The position numbers and the translations under genes were made by a program. A stretch of 64,000 bases of DNA from assembly GCA_003254905.1 (NCBI GenBank), contig QANU01012846.1, positions 170,332-234,331 of the forward strand, in the 5' to 3' direction. This document shows, piece after piece, positions 54,368 through 64,000 of the stretch. Under the pieces are notes generated by a model. It had not been told where the DNA came from. It saw only the letters and a list, made by a program, of their open reading frames with translations, and did not search any database. Position 1 is the first letter of the stretch; each line of letters begins with the position of its first letter. Source of the DNA: Nissolia schottii (taxonomy: Eukaryota; Streptophyta; Magnoliopsida; Fabales; Fabaceae).

Positions 54368-56293
54368 GGCGCTGAGCAGAGGAGCAATCGAGTGAGTGCG
54401 GAGTGAATGAAGGAATAAAGCTTGACGGCACTTAGCTAGGGTTTTGGAGCAAATGAATTTCCCTGTTTTATAACGAATGGGCCTCTATGGGCTAAGGGCA
54501 TGGGCTAGAGGCCCAAAAGGAAAGGAAAACGCAGCAATGAAGCCCAGAGTACAACCAGCAAGTTTGTTGATGATCAAATTAACAAGCCCATGCATAACTT
54601 CGCACCAAGTATATAGTTTAACTTTAATTGTGATAATAATACATGCATGACTGTTGAAGTTATCAAATCAAATCATTACGCAGGCATGACATTATGACAT
54701 TTTAAGTAGTAGATGGAATGGTCAATTGTTTGTCTTATCTATTCTATAAAAAGTAGGAGGAGTTAGTCCAGTAGTAGTTGTAACTTCTTTTGCACATCTC
54801 CATGACTTTTATGTAATTTTTTGTTTTACTTTTTTGAAGTAAAATCTCCTTTTAGCCTCTCATCTTCTTTTCGTTCTTTCTCTGTTCTGTTCTTTTTCTT
54901 TTTTGGTCACGCAATTCAAATTGAAAACCTAACATCGTCAGGTTTCGGTGGCATTCTGTTGTTTGCCGTGAGGTTCGGCTGCTATTCTGCTGTTTCTCGT
55001 TCGGTTGTATATATTCCCAGACTTCAGTGGCGTGTCGGTTGTCCGACGTTTCCTCTCTATTTCGTTTAATGGTTGCATTTTGGTGTTCTTTGGTCAGATC
55101 TGGTCGTGATTGCTTCAGTCGGACTCTCTGATCTCTGTTCCTCCCAGTCTCTCGCAATCTCTTACCCACTCACTATTGTGGTTCATCTTTTTCTCCCTTC
55201 TCCAGTTCAGGTATGTTTCCTAAATTGTTTCTTTTTTTGTAATTTATTTTTTCTTTGGGTATAATATTTGAAGAAGAGTGCTAATCCTCTAGTTTGTCTC
55301 TCTCATCTGTAGTATATGATTTTTCATGAAATCGACAAAAATTGTGGACACCCCAACCCTAATGTCGCTTGTGTGTTGTCGATGGCAGCTCTCCATTCAT
55401 TGCTCACATCTTCACCAGTTTTTCAGTCACCTTGGGACTGTTGTGGTTCTATTTCGTGTCCCTTTTGGGGTGGAGGTATTATTCCTAATTTTTGTTTTTG
55501 TTTTTTGTTTGGTCATTTTGGGTATAATTTTTGAAGGAGACCTAACACCGTTTTGTTATTAATTGTATTTGAAATTTGTTTAATTGGTGGGTTATCTTTG
55601 ACGTAGGTTTTTGTTCGGTTAAAGGTTTACAGAGGTGTGGTGGTAGTTTGAAGCTAAGGAATAGCGAGATTGAAATAAATTGGTTGAGGTATGTGAGCAA
55701 TTTGTGGTTAATAATTTGTTGTGGATGTTTAGATGTTTTTTTTGTTACTTTCTGTTATTGGTATATCTTTATGGCACTTTTAAGTGTAAAATTTGGTTTT
55801 TAGCAGTATGTTTATGGCTGAGTTTGATTACATGTTTGTTCTTTTGTTCTATTTATAGATGCTACCAATTTTGTGTTGAAACAAATTGATGATGTTTTTT
55901 AACAATATTTTGCTTGGGAAGCATATTTTTATGAATATAAGCATAAATGTATTGAACAATATTTTAGTTTAGAGAGTGATGGAATTCTTTATTAATAAGT
56001 AGGAAAAATAAAATCCATATAATTTTTTATCTTTGTGCCATTTCTCAATGCTACAAATTTTCTATGGAAACAAATTGTTAAGTTTTTTGACACGTGGTTC
56101 GTTGGGATACATATTTTTTCCGGGGTTGAAAACATAGACAATCTCTACACTCATTTTGTATTGTCTTTTTTAGTTTAGAGAGTTGTCATTCTTTGCCACC
56201 CTTTTTATTTTGCTTGGAAAGTAAATGTAGTATGGGATTGAAAACAATGAGAATCTCTACACTATTTGGTTGTTGTCTATTTTACCTTTTCAG
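54368..56293. other. L11 promoter side and possible 5' part of the B3 gene
   Basis: Immediately right of the L11 ATG should lie its promoter and leader. From about 54850 the plus strand is T-rich with GT and AG signals, compatible with a leader and introns of the B3-like gene. No coding exon with recognisable protein was found before 56294. Confidence 0.4.
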
Positions 56294-57425
56294 AATGTGT
56301 GATTTTGAAACCAAATATCAAGCTAGGAGTTGTAAAAATGACAATTTTATAGAAATCAACCTGCCCATGGTAAGGCCAAATTGTAAAATCTTGCAACTAA
56401 CTACCTATTAGTGTGAAGTGACTGTACTTTTATTATGATCTCTACATTAATTTGATTGTTAATGTAATTTGTGTGATTTATATATTTAAGATTTAGTAAA
56501 ATTTCAAGAAATATTGTCAGACAATATGTTGATGACCTTGGGCACATAGTTTACAGGATTGATGAGAAGGACAATTGCTTCAAGTTGAAGGTTATGCACA
56601 ATGGGAAAAAAATTTTGAGAAAGGATTTCAAGATTTGGTCAACTTCTATGGGTTGAAGAACAATTATGAACTGAAAATAGATTATCAAAATGATGGTATA
56701 TTTTACATACAACCATTTGATGATTGGAGGAGAATTGTTGTTCTTGGGAGATATATTAAAAGAGAAAAAAAACACGTTCTTCCAAATTTAGAGTCTGTAG
56801 CGAAAATTATTGATGTTGGTAGCATGACGGATGATGAATTAGAAACTATGGACACTGAAGAACACCCACAGTTTCCCAATCTCAATGACGATTATATTGA
56901 TGTACCAGAAGAAGGATTCCTACAAGCTCTAAGGTAAAAACATATGTAGATTCAGTTTTTGTAGAATCTAACTATTAGTTTAAATATAGATTTTTGTTTC
57001 TAACATTGAGACATCTAATTTAGTTATGTATAATTGACTGCAGGCAATCTCCAAAGAGATTGACAGAGTATGAAGTTACTCATAGTCAAATGGTAAATCA
57101 GTTTGTATTAGTGAAAAGTTAGATTTTGTATTTAACAAATTTTTTTTTATGTCTAACCTGACTGAAGTTTTTTATATCAGACATTGTCTAATGAGTTTTC
57201 ACGTGCGATAATTAGTTATGGATTGAGTGGTAGCTGGGTGTTGAAGGTTTGGTGTGGAGGTCACAAACGTCTTTATCCTTGCAAATTAAATTATTCACAG
57301 AAAAACAGGCTAAATGGGGTTGTGGGTGGAAGGAATTTTGTGAGGCAAACAGTTTAAAGGAAAATGATACATGCATATTTGAGATTACTGATTTTGGGCA
57401 TCGTATCATTAATGTTTCAGTGTGA
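56294..57425 (+). pseudogene. Two-domain B3 (REM-like) DNA-binding protein gene with frame breaks
   Basis: B3 proteins are plant nuclear DNA-binding factors. Recognisable parts in order: exon at 56294 ending FIEINLPM before GTAAGG, the usual B3 entry; then ISRNIVRQYVDDLGHIVYRI and KDNCFKLKVMHNGKK (about 56500-56610). In another frame follow EKGFQDLVNFYGLKNNYELK and IDYQNDGIFYIQPF (to 56714), completing B3 domain 1. After an acidic linker (to 56935) and a small exon (57044-57092), domain 2 starts at 57181 with TLSNEFSRAIISYGLSGSW. It then ends in a different frame with CGWKEFCEANSLKENDTCIF and EITDFGHRIINVSV before a TGA at 57423-57425. Each frame change equals one missing base and falls at an A-run (near 56606 and 57300). 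This is either a recent pseudogene or homopolymer error in draft sequence. The 5' end was not found. Confidence 0.75.
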
Positions 57426-58451
57426 AAAAGCTTATTAATTGTCATGTGGTTGTATGATTCTGAATTCACTGTGTTATACTTTTATAATATGTTTTTTAGT
57501 ATTATCTTTGAACCTATTACATTTGGTTTATTGAGTATATCTTTGAACCTATTAGATCATGTATGTTTTTAAATGTTGATTTGTTATTTTTTTCTTTTAC
57601 TTAAGTTTGTTGGTTATTGTAAATTAGAATTTTCGTACAATGACATTTGTTCATTATTTGTTCTGTCCTGTTTCATTCTTTTAAATTGAAACAGGAATGA
57701 TGTAATTTTAGACAAGTTTGGTTTATTTTAAAGTTATGTTTACGAACAAGTTTTTGCAGTGACGGTGGAGGATAGTGGAACAATAGCTGCTTAACATCTT
57801 TAGTTTGCTGGAGAGATGAAAGCTCCATTGGTGAATCATGTAATCATGTGACCAAAGTGAATTATTTTTATTTAGTTTCAATCTATATGTTTTAATTACT
57901 TATTTCAGTTATTTGCTCTTTAATGTCTCTGTTATGTTACATAAAAATGTATTGACAACCTTAATAAGTCATTACAATAAGTTTGTGTATGTGGTACATC
58001 AAATTTAAGGTTTATTTTAGGGCCTCATTACATTTACATGGCTTCATTACATACTTGTATATCAAAATATGGGTTGGAACATAAATTTACAATTGTATGG
58101 GCATTAGTCTGAATTTGTCACAGGGTGTGGCGAATTTAGACATTTTTTACATGAAACATATTATGGAATATAAATTTTTTGGGAGAATATATATGTAATA
58201 AATCCTTATTTTAGCATGTGATATTGAGTCACTTAATTTAGGACACATGGTGTGATTTTCTAACTTTTTTAAAAGTATAACATAACCACCATATGTCTGT
58301 AAAGCAGTTTAGTAGCTTAAAAAATATTTATTGCAACTTATTTTGTAATTTCTACTCATCAAAATCGTTGATAATATGATTTATTATTTAAAAAGGTTTA
58401 GGTTCAGTTGCTAGATTGTGGTGTTGTATTAGAATTTTAGACGAAGTATAA
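57426..58451. other. Spacer with a short match to the 3983-4250 repeat
   Basis: No gene was seen. At 58105-58143 the words GTCTGAATTTGTCAC and GTGGCGAATTTAGAC resemble the units of the tandem repeat at 3983-4250, suggesting a remnant of the same transposon family. Confidence 0.45.
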
Positions 58452-59285
58452 GTTTTTTTTATTAAAATACTTCCGATACACAAATAAATTATCAAAATAT
58501 CCATGTTTTCAAACATTTAACAAAACTACTCAGTCTATTCATGTTTTAGTTGATGTGGCATTCGCGCTCTGCGCGGTAAGTTACGTTAGATTCGCCTACA
58601 CGCTTGGTAAATAGTACTGAGATTTGTTAACAGGGTTGTCAAATCCAATAGGGATTTGTTAATTGGGTTGATGAATTTGGACTAACCCTAATCGTAATCA
58701 AACTCTAGTCTTAAACTCTAAACAACTGATTTGGCGAATTAGGAATTTGTCATTTGGGTTGGCGAATTTGAACTCGGCCCATATAACTCCAACCCTAATT
58801 AAACTTTAACCCTAAATCCTAATAAATCCTAACTTTAAACCCTAATCAATCAGTTTGGAAAATCATCTGGGTTGGTAAATTTGAACTTGGCTCATAATCC
58901 TAACGTTAGCCCTAAACCCTAATCAACCAAATTGACCCATAACCCTAATCATATTCAAACTCCAAACCCCATTCAACCCTAATCAAACTTTAGCCCTAAA
59001 CATGTATTCACCAAATTGATTGATTAGGGTTTAGGGCTGGGGTTTGATTAGGATTAGGATTAGGATTAGGGTTTGATTAGAGTTGGCAAATTCCTCTTAG
59101 ATTGACAACCCTGTTGGTGAATCTCAGCACTATTCACTAAGTGTGTTAGCGAATCTGACATGACTCGTCACACAGAGCGCGAATGCCACGTCAGCCAGAA
59201 TAGGGATAGTTTTGTTAAATGTTTGGAAATAGGGGTATTTTGATCATTTGTTTGTATATCAGGGATATTTTAGTAAAAAAACTCT
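58452..59285. mobile_element. Second non-autonomous Mutator-like element (834 bp)
   Basis: Inverted ends of about 200 bp mirror each other. Left-end landmarks are AAACATTTAACAAAACTA, GATGTGGCATTCGCGCTC and AACAGGGTTGTCAA. The right end carries their complements. Imperfect 9-bp flanks GAAGTATAA (58443-58451) and GAAGTCTAA (59286-59294) look like an aged target duplication. The interior is a patchwork of telomere-like AACCCTAA words, and no transposase or captured gene was recognised. Confidence 0.8.
58676..59085. repeat. Telomere-like AACCCTAA words inside the element
   Basis: Many ACCCTAATC and AAACCCTAA words alternate with CAAACT spacers up to about 58990. They then appear inverted as TTAGGATTAGGATTAGG and AGGGTTTGATTAG, near 59020-59085. 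The units are irregular, so this is not a simple telomere tract. Confidence 0.7.
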
Positions 59286-62200
59286 GAAGTCTAATCTTCA
59301 TTTTCCATTGTGTTCGATGTGAATACAAAATGCAATAATAAAAAATGTTAAATAATTCAATATATATAAGTATCATTAACAAAATAATGATTTATCCTTC
59401 AAATGAATGCACTTATGTTTCACTAAAGTATGATTAACAATCATTTTCTTATCCTTCCGCAATTAACACTTAAAAACAAATCAAATAACTGACCGTTGCC
59501 AAAATTTACCCGTGCATAGCGCTGGTTTGAACACTAGTTTGTCAATATTTTATTGAATAATAATGTAAAAAAGTTTTATATTATTAATACATAATAATTA
59601 AACTTAATTTATTATGCATTTAAAAGATTAGCGGATTTGGAAACCCCAGTTCTCCCAGGATATACACCGCGGTAAATCGTAATTAATCTATTTACGTTCT
59701 ATAAATTTGTTTAATGGTAGATGCTAGTTAGAAATTTTGAAAGAGTAATGTTTGTGAAACATAACAAATCAACTTACAAATGAACTTGTACATTTTGATG
59801 AATGACACGCATTTTATATTTATCAAAGTGTATAAATTAATATATAGGTTAATTTGTTAGATCTCTTAAATAATTTTTGTTTTGATATATAGGCTTATAT
59901 TTAACTTATACACCATATAAAAAAAATCACGTCCCACCAATTTGTAGTATGTTTGCGAGTGTGTTATACCAAGCTCACAAAAAGAGTTTCATTTTATGCT
60001 CACAAGTCACAACAGTTTTTCCTTTTGTAGTATATTCAATCAGCGTGCGTTTGGGAACATAAGAATCAATTATAAAATGAAAATATGGACAACATTTGAT
60101 TGTTTGAGAATTGAGCAACACAATTCCTATTCCATGGCGATAAGTTGAGGGCCTTTTCCATTTTAGTATGCTTTGGGTTAAGCTAGTCAGTCATTCATCC
60201 TGTTGTTCTAGTTATTCAAAGATTATCTTTTACATGCTTGATGGATTAAGCGAGCCCTTGCAAGAGCAATGGGATCCCGCAAATCCCTTTGAATTGCAGC
60301 TAGCAATGAGTGGTCGCGGTGATTGCAGATAGTCGTGAGTAAAATGATCAGTGTGTAATTAGGGTTAATTTAGGGGTGTATAAAATACGAGGAAGATTAT
60401 TTTGTAATTATTTTAAAAAAAAATTGAATTATAATGGTAAATAATTAAATTTTATGTTAAATATATTTGAACTGTGTTAAAATTTTAATTGATTTACGTA
60501 AATTCAAGTACTAAACTCACTAAATTATCTATTAGTGGAGAAAAACAATTTGTGTCGAGAAAAATAATTATATTATTTTAAATTGAATTAGTGAATCCTA
60601 TTAATAATAAAGTCTAATACCCCTGCATGAAAAAAAACAAAAACTCATAAGATTGTCTTAGGTGCTGTAAAATTACCTTATTTACAATCAAACATTGAAA
60701 TAATTTTAATCTCTTGAAACACATACGCCAACTGAGAAACTATGTTAGATAAAAGATCAATACTTAGATAATTTATTTTTTTTAAATAATCAAATATCGA
60801 GAAAATCATTTTCAGTTTTACAGATAAGCTCAGAGAAATAATTCTTATAAAAAAAAACTTAAAAGAAAGAATTCAATAGCAAAAATATTGATATATATTT
60901 TTTAAAAGTCTATTTTGTTTGTTTCTCACTCGGTAGGAGACTCCTACTTTTTTCGGACAGTCAAGTTACTGCTACTAAAATTAAGGATGCTCCACTTTCA
61001 ATTGAGATGATCGGATATCTTTTTATCTATAAACAGAAAAAAAGAAAAATCCAAAATGTCAGAAGTAGGTTAAGTTATAGTAGTCTTTTCAGTTGTGTCT
61101 GGATTGATCTGGAAACTGATTCTAATTATGCCGATAAGATTTTCTGCGGTACATCCAGAGGGAGGAAGGTCGTGAGAAAGTTTTTGCTGTTCTTCAGTTT
61201 CTAAACGTGATTGCTAATTTGCTATGCAAAAAATTTGAAATAAATTGTTAATATTTGTGAGTGCTTGTGACTTGCTTACCAGTTATAATTTTATAAAATG
61301 TTTTAAAATAATAATATTTTAATAATATGTTTTTTTTAACAAAAGTATTATAGTAAAAAATTCTTATATTTTTTAAATACACAAGTAATATATGATTTGA
61401 CTGATATATATATATATAAACACCCATAAAAAATATTTTTCAAATAGTCCCTAATACCTAATATAATTATCTAAATTTCCATAAAAAAATATGATTACAT
61501 AAATCTAAATTAATTATTAATACCTATTATAAAAACTACATTTATTTCAAATAGGGTTATCTAACCACGGTCCTAAACTAGATTTTTTTTAAAATAAGAA
61601 TTTTGCTAATGAATTTTTAATTAATACTTATTAAGAGATCTAAAGCGAAATGATTTAAAAATTTTAATGTTATTAATCTATTGAATATAATACTTAAAAG
61701 TGTTTAAGCTTTTTGCTTAGATTAAGAGAAAAAGAGGCAAAAGAAAATGAGAGAATAAAAAATAAGTAAAAAATAATATTTTTTTTGTTTGGATGACAAG
61801 AGAAAATAAACAAAAAGAAAAAACGCGTGGCTCCCACGTCAAAAAAAATTTTTTATGAAAGAAAATGAAAAAGGGTGTAAATTTATACTAAAACTACAAT
61901 TATATCTTTATGATAATTTTTATTTTTATAAAAAATATAACCATAAAAATTATTTATATATAATTATTTTTTTCTTTCATTTTTCTTTTCAATTAAGTAA
62001 TAGTAAAAAAAACACGTTTTCTCGTTATTTATTTATTTATTTTTTCTTTCTTCCGATTTTCTCTTCTTATTCACGTAAAGGGTTATGGTAGACGTTGTTC
62101 ACTTAAATACACTTCTCCCTGACATGATTGTTGTAAAACTTCTGATAATCACGGCTATGTAGGTGCAATCAAATCATTGGGTCTCCGTCCGTTTCTCCTT

Positions 62201-62438
62201 TTCCTTTCAGTGCCCAACAACGCCCGTGCTGCTACATCACCTTTTGCGTCCACCGAAATGGCGCAAAAACAAATTATATATTAAAAATAAAAGAAATTGA
62301 CGCACAATTGTACGAATAAATATAAATATTTAGTTTAAAGTTCGGAAGAGATACAATTCAGGAGCATTAACTTTTTCAAGGATTCACTCATAATTATTGT
62401 TAAAAAATGAGTTAGATACAAATTTTATAATCGTATGA

Positions 62439-62575
62439 GTCAGAAAATTAAAATTTTTATAGTGTAGGGTGATTTTAAATTTTTTTTAAAAAAATGGGTT
62501 GAAATCACCATTAAGGGAGACAATTTTAAATACTAAAATTGTGACGATTTCAATACCATCGCACATACAATTCTT
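62439..62575. repeat. Unnamed TGAAATCGC/GACGATTTCA repeat, copy 1
   Basis: The stretch carries GGGTTGAAATCACCATTA, then ACTAAAATTGTGACGATTTC, then AATACCATCGCACATA. The same words in the same order occur at 63470-63700. Confidence 0.55.
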
Positions 62576-63469
62576 TATGGAATATACTTGTAAAAAAATC
62601 TTACAATTCAAACAACCCGAATATATATATAAAAAATAAAGTATTAATCAAAGAAGTAGATTCTCTCACGAAAATTGTGTACATGACATTGTCATCTGTG
62701 CATATCATCAAGTTGTTAAACAAATGACAAATGATAAGTCGTTTAGGTTCACACAAGTTTGATTTTGAAAAAACACATTTATCATGGAGGAGAGTTAAAA
62801 CTAATATTTTATCTTTTAAAATTGTGAGAATAATGTTTTTTATAATCTTTTATTAAAAAAAATTGTCATAAGCCCATTTCTATTAATGAGAAATGATTGG
62901 GAAATTTACTTTATGAGCTTAAAAATTAATCTACACACTTTGATAAATAATATTTGATTTTTTATTTTTTATTTTTTCTTTAAAATATTAAATGTCATTT
63001 GTTAAAATGTGTAAGTTCATATTAGGGCTTATGAGTTTTATCTCTCAACCATGACAAATTTTTTAAGTTTTTAATGCTTTAATGTCATTGAAAATATATA
63101 AACCTTACTTTTTCAATAAAAAAGAAACTTACTATTTTAAATAAGTGTAAGGACACTTATTAGAATTTCTCAAAATATTAGAGTAAACTCTAAAATGATT
63201 ATCGCAATTTTATGATAAGACAAGTTGTTTCTTGACTAGTGAAAAACTTATATTGGTCAATCATAAATGAAAAAATTATAATAAGTTAATTAAAGTGTGT
63301 GTCACCTTACTATTATTTGTTGTGAGATGTCAATTTGTTCAAAAATAAAATTATGAGAGTCAATTTCTCTAAAAATTAAATTGTGATAATGGACTAATTT
63401 ATTTGGGGCTTTAACGTATGTGTTTTTAAGTGTAATTCTTTCTTAAAACATGGGTTAAAAATACAATTT

Positions 63470-63700
63470 ATAAATGTATATGGCAAAAAATTGAAATCGC
63501 CATAATGTAAGGCAATTTCAATGTTTCTTTAAAAAAAAGGAAAAAATGGACTGAAATCGCAATTAGGTGTGATGATTTGAAGTGAGTGCTAAAATTGTCA
63601 CCCCATGACGATTTCAGTACACAGATTTTTTTTTAAAATGGTATTAAAATTACCACAAGGCATGACGATTTCAATATCATTGTCCATATAATTGTAAATC
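63470..63700. repeat. Unnamed TGAAATCGC/GACGATTTCA repeat, copy 2, partly duplicated
   Basis: The words TTGAAATCGCCATAATG, GACTGAAATCGCAATTAG, GCTAAAATTGTCACCCCATG and GACGATTTCAATATCATTG appear here in two partial rounds. This suggests a tandem or nested copy of the repeat at 62439-62575. Confidence 0.55.
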
Positions 63701-64000
63701 TTGTATCATATGGATTTATTATATTTTGGATAATATATTTGTAAAAAATCCAATTTATTTGAAATTCAAAATTGAAAAGCTTATTTGATACCGTCGCAAA
63801 TGACTAACTTATTGAATCTTAAAGTTGCGATGAAAGTGTGTGAGGATATCCTCAAAATGTTATACATCAATAATTATTCTTTTTCAAAATGAAATAAAAC
63901 GAATTAGATGAAGAGAAACTGTGACTGTGAAGCTCGAAATAGTCCAAAGAAAGAAAATGACTGTATTAGGGTAAGACGTGGAGAAGAGAGCGAAACCTTT

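Larger units (their letters stand above)
59295..64000. other. AT-rich right end, no gene seen
   Basis: No protein domain was recognised in any frame. A less AT-rich stretch at about 62090-62270 and the purine-rich last 80 bases could belong to a leader or promoter of a gene outside the window, but this cannot be supported further. Two copies of an unnamed repeat lie at 62439-62575 and 63470-63700. Confidence 0.5.

Noticed and set aside
57181-57356. Frame ending in GRNFVRQTV as the natural end of the B3 protein
   Set aside because: Its last third is out of frame; the alternative frame gives the proper B3 ending with GWKEFCEANSLKENDTC, so this stop is a frameshift product.

Overview
The window is nuclear DNA of a flowering plant, most likely a legume close to Glycine. 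The evidence is multi-exon genes with GT-AG introns, very AT-rich intergenic DNA, plastid transit peptides, plant-only families (double B-box, B3, KIN-7 kinesin with a RING) and degenerate Mutator-like elements and Tourist-like MITEs. It is draft sequence: one isolated n at 41161 and a 262-base N run at 53423-53684. The species name is inference; the plant assignment is not.

Layout: (1) 1-3288, minus, 5' part of the coatomer alpha subunit gene, running off the left edge. (2) 3983-7137, a decayed MuDR-type transposase with tandem repeats ahead of it. (3) 8588-12010, minus, an 11-exon plastid protein, probably BFA3/CGLD11. (4) 12011-19886, AT-rich spacer with a MITE. (5) 19887-21867, plus, a three-exon double B-box factor of the BBX20 type. 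(6) 24453-35401, minus, a complete 24-exon KIN-7D-type kinesin with a C-terminal RING. (7) 35402-47478, TE-rich spacer holding an AT-rich tandem array, a Mutator-like element (40716-42561) carrying two unrelated gene fragments, and LINE and MITE remains. (8) 47479-51722, plus, a nine-exon plastid FGGY kinase of the XK-1 type. (9) 53136-54367, minus, ribosomal protein L11. (10) 56294-57425, plus, a two-B3-domain gene broken by frame changes. (11) 58452-59285, a second non-autonomous Mutator-like element. (12) Nothing genic was recognised to the right edge.

The genes do not form a functional cluster; each is a single-copy cellular gene with its own promoter. Their order, however, matches what I recall of Arabidopsis chromosome 2 (XK-1, kinesin, BFA3, alpha-COP in consecutive loci). 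The BBX gene sits beside the kinesin as BBX20 does on the duplicated chromosome 4 segment. The window therefore looks like an old syntenic block inflated by transposons.

Exon junctions were read by hand from splice signals and reading-frame continuity. The kinesin (1077 aa), XK-1 (476 aa), BBX (266 aa), L11 (181 aa) and BFA3-like (354 aa) models all close without frame breaks. No clearly new biological system was found. The most unusual object is the double-capture Mutator element at 40716-42561.
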